A stretch of DNA of 64,000 nt from CAYRHN01 sp964424115. GTDB taxonomy: Bacteria; Chloroflexota; Anaerolineae; Anaerolineales; Anaerolineaceae. The notes below the pieces were generated by a model. The model made no database searches. It was not told where the DNA came from and saw only the letters and a program-made list of their open reading frames with translations. The stretch spans positions 1-64,000 of the forward strand of contig CAYRHN010000009.1 of the NCBI GenBank assembly GCA_964424115.1. Direction: 5' to 3'. The translations under genes were made by a program, and so were the position numbers. Positions 29,985 to 39,237 of the stretch are shown here, in pieces. The stretch's first letter is position 1; every line of letters starts with the position of its first letter.

Positions 29985-30769
29985 ATTTAGAGCCGGAACC
30001 CACCCTCGCCATTGTCGAAGATTGGGCACGCCAGGCCGGGGAAATCCTCTCCGCGGGATTTGGCCGTCTGCATATCATTGACCGCAAAGGTATTACCGAT
30101 CTGGTGACCGAGGTAGACCGCCAGTCCGAAGAATTACTCCTGCAACTGATCCAGGGACAATTCCCCTCTCATACCATCTTGACTGAAGAAGCCGGCCTGC
30201 TGACCGCCGAACAGCGACACAAAATCTGGTATGTCGACCCATTGGACGGCACCACCAATTACGCGCATAACCTGCCCATCTTCTCAGTTTCGATCGCCTA
30301 TGCCGTGGACGGAGTAATGCAATTGGGTGTGGTTTATGACCCCATGCGCGGTGAGTGCTTCAGCGCTCAACGCGGGCATGGCGCCACCTTGAATGGGGCG
30401 CCGATCCGGGTCTCCACCACCAAGACATTGATCGAAAGCCTGCTGGTAACCGGTTTCCCTTACGACACCCTTACCAGCGCCTATAACAACCTGGATTTCT
30501 TCACCCGCTTTTCCATGCTCACCCAGGGCGTGCGCCGGTTGGGATCTGCTGCGCTTGACCTGGCCTACGTGGCCGCTGGAAGGCTGGACGGGTACTGGGA
30601 GATCAAACTCAAGCCGTGGGATGTGGCAGCCGGCTCTTTGTTGGCTGAGGAAGCCGGTGCGATAGTGACCGATATGCGTGGGGAAAACCATTATATGAAT
30701 TCCCCGAATTCAGTCCTGGCTGCCAACCCTACCCTGCACCCCTTGATGCTGGAGATCCTCACCGAATAA
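29981..30769 (+). CDS. Inositol monophosphatase family protein
   Basis: 262 residues with the Li-sensitive phosphatase metal-site motifs: EEAG (about 67), YVDPLDGTTNYAHN (about 85-98) and KPWDVAAGSLLAEEAG (about 207-222). These enzymes remove phosphate from inositol-1-phosphate, and some members act on fructose-1,6-bisphosphate or PAP instead. It is translationally coupled to the response regulator by a 4-nt overlap, which is unusual company for this enzyme. Confidence 0.9.
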   Translation: MNLEPEPTLAIVEDWARQAGEILSAGFGRLHIIDRKGITDLVTEVDRQSEELLLQLIQGQFPSHTILTEEAGLLTAEQRHKIWYVDPLDGTTNYAHNLPIFSVSIAYAVDGVMQLGVVYDPMRGECFSAQRGHGATLNGAPIRVSTTKTLIESLLVTGFPYDTLTSAYNNLDFFTRFSMLTQGVRRLGSAALDLAYVAAGRLDGYWEIKLKPWDVAAGSLLAEEAGAIVTDMRGENHYMNSPNSVLAANPTLHPLMLEILTE

Positions 30770-30784
30770 ACAGGCCTGGCCTGC

Positions 30785-31690
30785 TCAGGGCATCCACGCC
30801 TCCGCATACCAGCGCAGGTATTCTTCGACGTGCGAGGACCAGTATTCTTCATTGTGTCCCCCTGGCCGCACGATCCAGGTGAACTCAAATCCTAATCGCT
30901 TCATTTCCGTGGTGAGTTCTGTGGTAATTGGAAGGAATTTATCATCACTCTCGCCCATGTCCAGGTAGATTCTCGGGCGATCCTCCGGCGGGGTGGAAGA
31001 AGACCAGCGCGGCAGACGGTATAGATCACCAAAAAAGGGCGTCCAGCTGTGCCCGCCAATAGAGCCAAACAATTCCGGCTGCTCAAAACCCAGATACATC
31101 GCATAGGCTGCTCCACGAGATAAACCGCCCACCGCCCGGCATTTTCGTTCCGTGCATGTGTGATAATTGGCATCGATCCAGGGCAGGATCACAACCGAAA
31201 CGGTCTTATCATAGCGCGCTTTCAAGGGGTCGATTTCGGTATCATCCTCCTGGGGCATGAAGATCAGGAATGGTTTGATCTCCCCCGAAGTGATCAGCCG
31301 GTCAGCGGCTTCATCCATTCCCAACCGGTCCCATTGGGTGTAATCATAGGTCTGGCCGTGGATCATCACCACCACCGGATACAACCAATCCCCGTTCGGA
31401 TCGTAACACGGCGGCAAATAAACCCGCATTTTGATCTGTGTGCGCGTTCCCGGAACCGGGATCTCGGTCAATTCGATCTTTCCCTGGGTATCACCGCAGG
31501 GCAGGATGGGGGTTGGGGTAACCGTGGGCGTTTCGGTAGGTGTGGCGGTGGGTAAGGGTGTGGGAGTGCTGGTTGGAACCGGCGTAGCAGTAAGAGTGGG
31601 CGTCAAGGTAGGAGAAATGGTCGGGGCAGCAGCGCAAGCCGCCAGGCAGAGAGCGACCAAGGCAACCGGGATCAAGCTTTTCATGATCAT
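30785..31690 (-). CDS. Secreted lipoprotein esterase (alpha/beta hydrolase, esterase D type)
   Basis: 301 residues. The signal peptide ends in CLAAC (Cys near 19), then a Thr/Pro linker (about 25-60). The hydrolase domain carries the nucleophile elbow GLSRGAAYAM (Ser near 195), an Asp in MGESDDKF, and a His in PGGHNEEYW, which together form a Ser-Asp-His triad as in enterochelin-esterase-like and esterase D enzymes. It likely deacylates a carbohydrate or ester outside the cell. GGAG lies 5 nt before the ATG used. It ends 15 nt from the convergent phosphatase gene. Confidence 0.85.
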   Translation of the reverse strand: MIMKSLIPVALVALCLAACAAAPTISPTLTPTLTATPVPTSTPTPLPTATPTETPTVTPTPILPCGDTQGKIELTEIPVPGTRTQIKMRVYLPPCYDPNGDWLYPVVVMIHGQTYDYTQWDRLGMDEAADRLITSGEIKPFLIFMPQEDDTEIDPLKARYDKTVSVVILPWIDANYHTCTERKCRAVGGLSRGAAYAMYLGFEQPELFGSIGGHSWTPFFGDLYRLPRWSSSTPPEDRPRIYLDMGESDDKFLPITTELTTEMKRLGFEFTWIVRPGGHNEEYWSSHVEEYLRWYAEAWMP

Positions 31691-31731
31691 AAAATCTCCA
31701 ATCTCATAAAAATAAAAACTTCGATTCGTGC

Positions 31732-34596
31732 TCAGGGGGTCACAGTGAAAGTGACCGGAGTGGAAGTTGTTACATTCCCCGCCAGGTCATAGGCTTTGAC
31801 CAGGAGAGTATGCACCCCGGAACGGGCAGCCCAGGAGAAAACATACGGTCCCTGAGTCTGTTCGCCCAAAAGGCGGTCATCCAAAAACCATTCCACCCGC
31901 TGCACCCCGATAGAATCGCTCACCTCAGCTTGCAGGATCACCCGTCCATCCACGGACGCAAGGCTGGCCTGCGGCGCGGGGTAGGATATGCGTGCCAGAG
32001 GCGCGGTATTGTCCAGGGTGATCTGTACCACCGCCACATCCACCTGATTGTTCTGTCGTTCCACCAGCAACCGGATGGCATACAGTCCTTCCTGTTGTCC
32101 ACTCTCCCATTCCGCCAATACCCCATCTGTCAGGGGAGTGGTGTGGGGCGCGCCAACCTCCAGCCAGTCGCCAGGATTGATGCCCTGCCCCACCTGTACG
32201 CGGTAAGACTTAAAATCTTTCCCTGCAGCCGTCCCACGGATAAGCACATTTCCGCTAACGTAGGAGAACGATACCGGAGTAGTAATTTGCGCATCCGGGA
32301 GCATGGCTTGCGGCTGGATCAGATCGTATTCTGAGGGAGGAACGGGCAGCCCGGCAGACGCAGCCCATGACTGCGCCTCAGCGGGAACGATCATATAAAC
32401 ACGCTCTTCGATCATCGAAAGCGGGGTAAAGACAGTCGCCAATCGGCCGGTTTCGCGGTTGACTTCTACAGCACGGTAAAGCGTATCGTAACTGACCGGT
32501 TGGTTGGCGCTCAGGAACACCTCACGGGCTATGCGGGGGCAATCTTTCGTCAGCAGCAGGCCGGAAGGATCGCAAACATCCAGGCTGACGATATCCGCTG
32601 GACGGGTCCAATCTTCTGAGGGAAGATCTTTAAGCGCATACTGCATCACCGCGTGCCACAATCCGGCGCTGGCAGTGATATCCAGGCGCAGCCCCCCGGA
32701 AACCTCTGGGAGATTGAAAGAGGTTACCATCAATAATTGAGGCGTGTAACCCGCCACCCATACCTGGCTGCCGTCCGCAGTCTGACCGATCTTGGCTCCT
32801 GCTGGACGCCCCAGTTCAAGCGGGTTAGCTACCCCCAGGCTCTCCCAGCGCGCCGAAGCATCGCTGATCACATCGTGCACCAGGTAAGCCAGTTGCTGGC
32901 TGACCACCGCCTGCACCTCCGGTTCTTCCTCCGCCACCCACACTTGCCCGCTGCTGTCGATGATGGAACGAATCAAGACAGGTTCCAGATTCCCGCTGAT
33001 CGGAGAGCGCCAGCCCGCACGCAATCCCAACGTGGCAAAAGAGCCGTAAGCCTGAGCCAGTTGCAGCAGGCTGACCCGCCCTCCTTCAAACAGCAAAGCG
33101 CCCGGCTCAGGTTCCTCCAGCAAGCCGCTTACCCCCAGCAATTCAGCCAGCTTCCATACCGTACCGGGGCTAATTTGGTTCAACAACTGCGCCAGCGGCA
33201 CCAGGTAATCGTTCCCCACCGCAATACGCAGCCGCACCGGTCCGTGGAATTTTCCGTCCGGGTTCTGGAAAGATGCCAGTGTGTCCGGAAGGCTGGCGGG
33301 AATATCCCATACCAGGCTGGCCGGGCTGTTGGTGCGGGCAAAGCCAGCCAGGATCACAAAGGGGGTAAGAATGGAACCCGGTTGGCGCGGCTGAGCTTGC
33401 AACGCTTCCCCCGCCCGATTGGTATCTCCCAGGTAAGCCAGCACTTCGCCGCGCGCCGGATCGGTCACCACTGCGCTGGCGGTCAGGTCGTCTGGGTATT
33501 TTGGCAGATTAGGAGAAAGCGAGGGCAGGCGCAGCGCTGCCGGACAATTTTCACTCAAAATCGTTTCGCCCTGCATACGCGCCAGCTGCGCCTGGGTGCT
33601 GCACAGCAATTGCTCCTGCAAATCCATATCCAGGGTGGTCGTCACTTCCAAACCGCCACGCTCCACCCGTTCGCGCCCATAGCGGCGATAAAGCTGTTCC
33701 AGGACCATTTGGGTATACGCCTGGGCTGGTGAAGCCGGCTCCTCCGGTGCTACAGCCAGAGCCAACGGCTCGCTGCGTACCTGCTGGTACTGGTCCAGGC
33801 TGATCACTCCACGTGAAAAAAGCTGCTCTACCAGCTCACTATGGCGCTGAGCGGCGGCAGCGGGTGCATCCAATGGATTTAAAGCAGGCGCCTGTAAAAC
33901 CGCTGCCAGGGCAATCGTCTCCGACACGTTCAAATCCTGTGCTGACTTTCCAAAATAAAGCTGAGCGGCACTCTCAGCGCCATAAGCCAGATGCCCAAAA
34001 TAGGCGCTATTCAAGTACCATTCCAACACCTGTTCGCGGCCATAGCGGGAAACCACCTGCCCGGCCAGCAAACGCATGCGCAGGGATCGCCTTAATCCGG
34101 TTTTTTCCTGCCACAACAGCCAATCTGAAACTAATTGTTCGGCGACCGTCCGAGGATTCCCGGCGGTCAGGTTTTGCCAGTCCACTCCTGAGCTTTGCCA
34201 AAAATCCGGCTGGAGGACCGCCAGGACGATCTTCTCAAAATATTCCGGGTAATGCCGGGCAAAGGCCGGGTTAATGGACAAATAACCACGCGAAATGCCG
34301 GGGTTTTCCAGCGCATAGAACATCTGCGTGCCGTTGCGATCGTAGAAGCGCGTGGGCTGGTAGAAACTACCCTGCGGGTAAGCAAAAAGCGCCGGCAACT
34401 GTTCCAACGAAGGCAGGCCATTCACCAGATCGGCGTACAATCCCCCGGCAAACAACAAGCCAAACACCGCCAACACCGATACCAGCGCCGCTGTGCCCAA
34501 CCCAGCCTGCCCCAAACGGCGCGCCGGGCTGCGCCGGGCGCGTTCCTTGCGCTGCTGACGCCGTTGAAGCAGCAAATACAGGGGCAGCGGACGCAC
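31732..34596 (-). CDS. Class-A-type penicillin-binding protein, apparently catalytically inactive
   Basis: 954 residues starting with GTG. One membrane anchor (about 32-57) is followed by a glycosyltransferase-51-like domain (about 80-240) and a transpeptidase-like domain (about 370-680). A bacterial Ig-like domain forms the C-terminus (about 865-954). The fold motifs are recognisable (VLEWYLNSAYFGHLAYGAESAA at 190-211; QPGS at 405-408; WVAGYTP at 613-619). But the GT51 site that should read EDxxFxxHxG is LQPDFWQSSG (128-137), SxxK is S408-I-L-T411, the SxN position holds D463-x-L465, and KTG is K602-I-G604. A scaffold or regulatory role is the simplest reading. It lies 14 nt downstream of a TPR gene. 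Confidence 0.85.
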   Translation of the reverse strand: MRPLPLYLLLQRRQQRKERARRSPARRLGQAGLGTAALVSVLAVFGLLFAGGLYADLVNGLPSLEQLPALFAYPQGSFYQPTRFYDRNGTQMFYALENPGISRGYLSINPAFARHYPEYFEKIVLAVLQPDFWQSSGVDWQNLTAGNPRTVAEQLVSDWLLWQEKTGLRRSLRMRLLAGQVVSRYGREQVLEWYLNSAYFGHLAYGAESAAQLYFGKSAQDLNVSETIALAAVLQAPALNPLDAPAAAAQRHSELVEQLFSRGVISLDQYQQVRSEPLALAVAPEEPASPAQAYTQMVLEQLYRRYGRERVERGGLEVTTTLDMDLQEQLLCSTQAQLARMQGETILSENCPAALRLPSLSPNLPKYPDDLTASAVVTDPARGEVLAYLGDTNRAGEALQAQPRQPGSILTPFVILAGFARTNSPASLVWDIPASLPDTLASFQNPDGKFHGPVRLRIAVGNDYLVPLAQLLNQISPGTVWKLAELLGVSGLLEEPEPGALLFEGGRVSLLQLAQAYGSFATLGLRAGWRSPISGNLEPVLIRSIIDSSGQVWVAEEEPEVQAVVSQQLAYLVHDVISDASARWESLGVANPLELGRPAGAKIGQTADGSQVWVAGYTPQLLMVTSFNLPEVSGGLRLDITASAGLWHAVMQYALKDLPSEDWTRPADIVSLDVCDPSGLLLTKDCPRIAREVFLSANQPVSYDTLYRAVEVNRETGRLATVFTPLSMIEERVYMIVPAEAQSWAASAGLPVPPSEYDLIQPQAMLPDAQITTPVSFSYVSGNVLIRGTAAGKDFKSYRVQVGQGINPGDWLEVGAPHTTPLTDGVLAEWESGQQEGLYAIRLLVERQNNQVDVAVVQITLDNTAPLARISYPAPQASLASVDGRVILQAEVSDSIGVQRVEWFLDDRLLGEQTQGPYVFSWAARSGVHTLLVKAYDLAGNVTTSTPVTFTVTP

Positions 34597-34610
34597 AGCC
34601 GGTCGCCTTA

Positions 34611-36443
34611 TCAGGGTGTCTTAACCGGCGTGGGAGTTCGGCTGGCGGTGGGGGTGGGCGTACGAGTCACCGCGCCTAATTGCCGGGTGGGAGTGGGGGT
34701 AGGGGTAGGAGTGCCGGTCTGCAACACCACCGGGGTAGGTACCTTTTTATTCAATTCGGTCAAGCGCTGGCGGGCGTATTCTTCCCATTCATCGGGGATC
34801 ACATCCGCAGGCAATTTGAGCATTTCATACCACATATTAATGGCTCCGGCCAGATCTTCTTTCCCTTCCAATGCCAGACTTTCCCAATAATAGATCTCGG
34901 CCTGCTCAGCGTCGGTGGTCACGTACGGCTGGCCCAGGTAGAACTGTTCCCAGGCATTGGCATACAATTTCAGGTCAAGATAAGAACGTCCCAGGCCGAT
35001 ATGCGCTTCCAGCGACTTGGGCTGGTAGCCGATGTATGAGGCAAAATCATCCCGCGCCAGTGCGGGCTTGCCCAATGCCAGGTAAGCCCAGCCGCGCTCC
35101 ATATAGAGGGTATACGCGCGGCGGTCCTTCTTCAAGAGCTGGCTGAGCAGGTCAACCGCCTGTTCGTTCTTTCCATCCGCGCGGTAAGCGCGCGCCAACC
35201 GGTTTGCTGCATCGGTGTCATCCGGGAAATATTGGCGGTAGATTTCCAGCGGCCCCACCGAAGAGGGCAAATCTCCATTCATCTGATATGCCTGGCCGAT
35301 CACCTTGTAGGCTTCCAGCATGGTCACATCCAGTTTATTGGCTTTCAAGGCGTTTTCAAGTGCGGCCGCCGGCTCATTCAGAAGGATATCCGCCTGGGCA
35401 TGGTACAAATACCAGAGCGGCATTTCCCAACGCATTGCGGGTTTGGCCTGGTCCAGGGTATCCAGCGCATCTTGGGGACGTTCATCCGCCAGCTGAACCC
35501 CCGCCAGTTGCAGATACGCTTCGATATATTGCGGATCAAGCTGCACGGCTTTCTTTAACAATTCTTCCGCTTCCACCAGGGCTTCCGGGTTGCGCATCAG
35601 CAACAAGGCCTGTCCGTAATAGGCCGGGGCAAAGGCAGGATTTACCTCCTGGGCCTTCTCATAAGCCTCCCGGGCCTGACTGAATTCGCCTTTGAAGCGG
35701 TGCGCTTCGCCGATATAGAAATAGGCATCTGCTGCCGATGGTTCGGGGGTAACCACCTGTTCCATGAACTGGATCACCAAATTCCAGTCGCCGCGTTCGT
35801 AAGCGCTGATCCCGCTGCGGAACGATTCAACACTGGGATGCTCGGTCTTGACGTAAATCGGTGTAACCGTGTAGGTTACGTTCAACACTATGCTGAGCGG
35901 CGTGGGACCCACAAAGGTGGGGGTAGGAGTACGCACTACCGGCGAGGGAGTGGGCAGGGTGGTTGAAGTTGCCTCTGGAATGATGACTGTCGGTGGGCGC
36001 ACGGTCACCGTCTCAGGTCCACGCAGGGCTATCAACACCAGGACTGTGGCGACTACCAACAGCAGCAATGCCCCACCAACGATAAATACTGTCCTGGAAA
36101 TCACCGGGGGCTTTTCGGATGGGGCAGCCCCCAAGATTTGATTTTCCCAATTGCGCTTAAAAAAGCGCGGCGGGATCACCAGGCTTTCATCCCGTGGCAG
36201 TGCCCCAATCAAGATCAGGCCTTTGCGCGCCACCTGATTTTCCGGATCAATGCGCAAGACCTCCTTCAAACAGTACATGCGTTCTTTGACGGTCTCCACC
36301 ACGCTGCTCATACACAGCCAGTATTCAATATTGTTAGCATCCGACCGCAGCAAGCGGGTCAAGAGATCGCGGGCACGCGCCTTATCTCCCTTGGAAATTG
36401 CTTCCTGCACCTGCTCGAACATGGTCTCTTCTGGGGTTGCCAT
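34611..36443 (-). CDS. Membrane-anchored TPR protein
   Basis: 610 residues. A short N-terminal helical-repeat part (about 1-85) is followed by a single membrane span (about 116-140) and a Thr/Pro-rich linker (150-190). At least seven tetratricopeptide repeats follow (about 205-560; for example AYFYIGEAHRFKGEFSQAREAYEKA and EAHIGLGRSYLDLKLYANA). The tail is again Thr/Pro-rich with Arg. TPR arrays bind partner proteins, and the neighbouring PBP-like gene 14 nt downstream is a candidate partner. The start has TAAACT 6 nt upstream and no Shine-Dalgarno. Confidence 0.87.
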   Translation of the reverse strand: MATPEETMFEQVQEAISKGDKARARDLLTRLLRSDANNIEYWLCMSSVVETVKERMYCLKEVLRIDPENQVARKGLILIGALPRDESLVIPPRFFKRNWENQILGAAPSEKPPVISRTVFIVGGALLLLVVATVLVLIALRGPETVTVRPPTVIIPEATSTTLPTPSPVVRTPTPTFVGPTPLSIVLNVTYTVTPIYVKTEHPSVESFRSGISAYERGDWNLVIQFMEQVVTPEPSAADAYFYIGEAHRFKGEFSQAREAYEKAQEVNPAFAPAYYGQALLLMRNPEALVEAEELLKKAVQLDPQYIEAYLQLAGVQLADERPQDALDTLDQAKPAMRWEMPLWYLYHAQADILLNEPAAALENALKANKLDVTMLEAYKVIGQAYQMNGDLPSSVGPLEIYRQYFPDDTDAANRLARAYRADGKNEQAVDLLSQLLKKDRRAYTLYMERGWAYLALGKPALARDDFASYIGYQPKSLEAHIGLGRSYLDLKLYANAWEQFYLGQPYVTTDAEQAEIYYWESLALEGKEDLAGAINMWYEMLKLPADVIPDEWEEYARQRLTELNKKVPTPVVLQTGTPTPTPTPTRQLGAVTRTPTPTASRTPTPVKTP

Positions 36444-36449
36444 GCTAAC

Positions 36450-36511
36450 AGTTTAGCACAGCCTGTCCAGAGCGACAAGCCTCTCTCTTTGACTTTTTCC
36501 ACTGGTATAAT
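36450..36511. promoter_or_regulatory. Divergent leaderless promoter pair (TPR protein / LysM lipoprotein)
   Basis: Minus strand: TTGTCG (36473-36478), 17 nt, TAAACT (36450-36455), 6 nt to the ATG at 36443. Plus strand: extended -10 TGGTATAAT (36503-36511), 7 nt to the ATG at 36519. Both start codons lack a Shine-Dalgarno. The whole regulatory gap is only 75 bp. Confidence 0.65.
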
Positions 36512-36518
36512 GCACATT

Positions 36519-37487
36519 ATGAACCTGTTCTGCAAATTTTTAGTATTCCTGCTCCTGTTGGGCAGCCTGGCAGGCTGTGCTGGTGCGTACAGCACGCCTT
36601 CAACGCTTCTCACCAATACCCCGCGCTTTACCCTCCAGCCCTACCAAACCATCACCGCCACCCAAACCCCCACCCTGCCTGCTGAAACCCCCACGCCCTT
36701 GCCTTCGCCTACCCCTACTCCCCGCACCTATACGGTTAAGAAGGGAGACTTGATCTCCTCCATCGCCCTGCGTTACGGGATCACCTCGCAACAATTACTG
36801 GATGCCAATCCAGGGGTCAACGCCAATCTGCTGATTGCCGGGACTGTCCTGGTCATCCCCGCCGCTGCGCCCACCCCGCAGGGGTTTGTCCCTTCGCCCA
36901 CCCCCCTCAGCGTGCAGTTGGGCGGGGTAGCCTGCCATTCCGTCCAGGGTGGAGGCGCGTGGTGCTTCGCAAAAGTGACCAATCCGAACGAAACAGCTGT
37001 GGAGAACGTCAGCGCGCTGCTGCGCCTGGCAGACGGCGCCGGAAATCTCCTTACTCCAATGGAAGCATTTACCCCGCTGAACTTGCTCCCTGGCAAAAGC
37101 AGCCTGCCCCTGGCCGTCTACCTGGAAGGGCCGTTGCCTTCCGGTCTACAAGCCAGCCTGGAACTGCGCGCCGCCCTGCCTATTACGGATACAGAAGCGC
37201 GTTACCTGCCCGCTACGCTAGAAAATAGCACCACCCAAATATTGGAAGGTGGTTTATCCGCCGAGGTGTCCGCCGAAGTGCTGCTGGGCGGTACGGCACA
37301 AGACCAGGCAGCCCAGGTGTGGGTGGTGGCGGTTGCTTATGATCTGGATGGCAATATTGTCGGCCTCCGCCGCTGGGAAAGCCCGTCAGCAATACCCGGC
37401 GGGCAGCGCCTGCCGCTGGTGCTGCGTGTTTACAGCGTGGCAGGAAAGATCAACCGCATCGAACTGCTGGCGGAAGCCCACCGCTAA
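36519..37487 (+). CDS. LysM-domain lipoprotein
   Basis: 322 residues. The signal peptide ends in SLAGC (Cys near 20), with a Thr/Pro linker (about 35-70). One LysM domain occupies about 71-118 (TYTVKKGDLISSIALRYGITSQQLL ending in VLVIP). The C-terminal half (about 135-322) is a beta-rich domain of unknown type. LysM suggests attachment to peptidoglycan or another glycan. The frame is open far upstream, but the start is fixed by the signal peptide and the -10 seven bases before it. It ends overlapping the convergent gene by 4 nt. Confidence 0.85.
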   Translation: MNLFCKFLVFLLLLGSLAGCAGAYSTPSTLLTNTPRFTLQPYQTITATQTPTLPAETPTPLPSPTPTPRTYTVKKGDLISSIALRYGITSQQLLDANPGVNANLLIAGTVLVIPAAAPTPQGFVPSPTPLSVQLGGVACHSVQGGGAWCFAKVTNPNETAVENVSALLRLADGAGNLLTPMEAFTPLNLLPGKSSLPLAVYLEGPLPSGLQASLELRAALPITDTEARYLPATLENSTTQILEGGLSAEVSAEVLLGGTAQDQAAQVWVVAVAYDLDGNIVGLRRWESPSAIPGGQRLPLVLRVYSVAGKINRIELLAEAHR

Positions 37488-38896
37488 GGCCAGAGGATAT
37501 ACGTGCCGGTTTCGCACATCGGAAAAGCCGTTGGTAAATCCAGGCACACGCTATATTCGAAAATATCACCGCTCTGGCCCTCAATTGGGCCCAGGATCAA
37601 TTGGGTGACTCCTTGTACGTCTGTTTCCGGAAAAGGGTACTCTCCCAACACCACCCCATCGCCTGATTTAAGCGTCAAGGTAAAATTCAGATCCTCAATC
37701 GGTTGATTTTGCGCATTGAAGACGTTCAGCGTTAGCGTCTGTTGTGACCCCCGCGCAAGATATGGCTGCTTTTCGCTGAGGAAAAAATTGACGTTAAATC
37801 GCGAATATACCGGGCGGACCAGTAATTCCGGCTCCAACCGGCTTCCAGCAACATCTCCCAACGGCACCAACTTGATATTTTGCCCACGCGGCAGGGTCAT
37901 ATCATATTCCACGCAATAATTCTGAAAGCACTGCCGCCAGATGGCTGGGTTATCGGTGGCGTACGCTTCCGATATGGGCTGACCTGAAATCTCATATCCC
38001 CCATGTTCGGTGATGAAGAAATCGATCTCCGAGAGAACATGATAGCCGAGGTCACCTTGAACTACATAGAACCTGGAGCGGTAGGCATACTGTTCGTTAT
38101 ATGGGACCGGATCGGTGGAAATGCCATAGTAGGAACCGAGCGGCAGCGCCCGGAAGTTCATGCAATCATCCGACATACAGAATGCGATCCCGGCAAAGAT
38201 CACCACGTGGTCACATTCATCGGTAGCAAACGGCACCGCTGTCAGTTGCCCTGTCAGATCTCCCAAGCCCAGGCGGTCGAGCTGGGCAGTGCAGGGCAGC
38301 GGTTCGGTTGGTTGTACCTTTCCGTTCTTGAGCACCTTTTCACAGCCGCCGTATTGGTCGCAGGCCATTTTGCCCAGATTCATTAATGAAGGCTGAGCTT
38401 CCGGATCGGTAAGGCTGATCGCATAAGCCACATTCTCACGGAACTGGTATTTTTGACCGCCAGAATAATCATAGATCGGGCAAGTGAGCAACTGACCCAC
38501 CTTGACACCCTGGTTGGTAATCTTGTTCTCTAATGGCTGGAAGTCGGCGTCCAGCTGGCAACTTTGATCCCCCTCGGGCACGAAATTCGCCTCCGCGCCA
38601 AAATACAACAGCCTGCTCAAGGGGAATAACTTCACCCGCGAGAGCTGCTTGGTCTCATAGCACAACAATACGTTAGTCGTGAACTGGCATTCCTGTCCAT
38701 CAAACTCGAACAGCGGTGAGATCGGCGTGCCAATTTTTTCTGCCCCCACCTTGTTGCAGAAATCGCGGAACGGGATATCCAGCTGTTGGCAAACAGCAGG
38801 AGCTGGAGTGGATTGAATTGGCAAACACGCAACAATACCCCCTGCTATTAGGGTCAGCAGAAAGATCATAGAGATCCAACTGATGGCCTTCCTCAT
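37484..38896 (-). CDS. Large lipoprotein of unknown function
   Basis: 470 residues with a signal peptide ending in GGIVAC (Cys near 24). The mature part contains about 18 Cys, suggesting several disulfides, and no recognised domain. The short stretch SGDIFEYSVCLDLP near the end looks like an Ig-like strand pattern. The start at 38896 follows GGAGATTGGA; a promoter TTGTAG-17-TATAAT (39044-39072, minus) lies about 140 nt upstream. It converges on the LysM gene, sharing 4 nt. Confidence 0.7.
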   Translation of the reverse strand: MRKAISWISMIFLLTLIAGGIVACLPIQSTPAPAVCQQLDIPFRDFCNKVGAEKIGTPISPLFEFDGQECQFTTNVLLCYETKQLSRVKLFPLSRLLYFGAEANFVPEGDQSCQLDADFQPLENKITNQGVKVGQLLTCPIYDYSGGQKYQFRENVAYAISLTDPEAQPSLMNLGKMACDQYGGCEKVLKNGKVQPTEPLPCTAQLDRLGLGDLTGQLTAVPFATDECDHVVIFAGIAFCMSDDCMNFRALPLGSYYGISTDPVPYNEQYAYRSRFYVVQGDLGYHVLSEIDFFITEHGGYEISGQPISEAYATDNPAIWRQCFQNYCVEYDMTLPRGQNIKLVPLGDVAGSRLEPELLVRPVYSRFNVNFFLSEKQPYLARGSQQTLTLNVFNAQNQPIEDLNFTLTLKSGDGVVLGEYPFPETDVQGVTQLILGPIEGQSGDIFEYSVCLDLPTAFPMCETGTYILWP

Positions 38897-39043
38897 TTCC
38901 AATCTCCTCATGTAACGAATAAGTACAGCCAGGAAAAGAAACGCAACTCAATCTTGCGAGTACGTTACCGGAAGGAGGGTCCTAAATCGCTCATAACGGA
39001 TTTTCCACCCCGGTTAATATGGGTACCTGTGGACGCTGATGTG

Positions 39044-39072
39044 ATTATACTCCATAGGAAAACATTCTACAA
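39044..39072 (-). promoter_or_regulatory. Promoter TTGTAG-17-TATAAT of the unknown lipoprotein
   Basis: On the minus strand TTGTAG (39067-39072) and TATAAT (39044-39049) are 17 nt apart. The region between the divergent lipoprotein and hrcA (38897-39237) otherwise holds the hrcA promoter and the CIRCE element. A 89-codon ORF across it was rejected. Confidence 0.6.
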
Positions 39073-39154
39073 TCATTATGAGTGTCATGTTTTCCCCAGG
39101 TACTTTAAGGAAATTCCCAATTATCAGAAATATATTAGCGTTTGTCGGAGCGTC

Positions 39155-39183
39155 TTGACGCGCCCCTTTAGACATGGTATGAT
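39155..39183 (+). promoter_or_regulatory. Promoter of the hrcA-dnaK operon, TTGACG-17-TATGAT
   Basis: TTGACG at 39155-39160 and TATGAT at 39178-39183, spaced 17 nt, with a TGG extended -10. The CIRCE operator begins 13 nt after the -10, so bound HrcA would block initiation. Confidence 0.8.
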
Positions 39184-39196
39184 GATTCGCGATGGT

Positions 39197-39223
39197 TTAG
39201 CAGACTGGCATCGAGAGTGCTAA
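39197..39223 (+). promoter_or_regulatory. CIRCE operator (HrcA binding site), left arm degenerate
   Basis: The consensus is TTAGCACTC-N9-GAGTGCTAA. Here the right arm (39215-39223) is perfect and the spacer is 9 nt. The left arm (39197-39205) reads TTAGCAGAC, matching 7 of 9 positions. It lies between the promoter and hrcA, as in other autoregulated hrcA operons. Confidence 0.9.
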
Positions 39224-39237
39224 ATCTAAGAGTGATT

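Noticed and set aside
32737..33732. A 331-codon plus-strand ORF opposite the PBP-like gene
   Set aside because: Gln/Arg/His-rich shadow protein without domain; the PBP-like frame has clear family motifs.
38954..39223. An 89-codon plus-strand ORF before hrcA
   Set aside because: It spans the hrcA promoter and the CIRCE operator and has no recognisable domain or codon bias like its neighbours.
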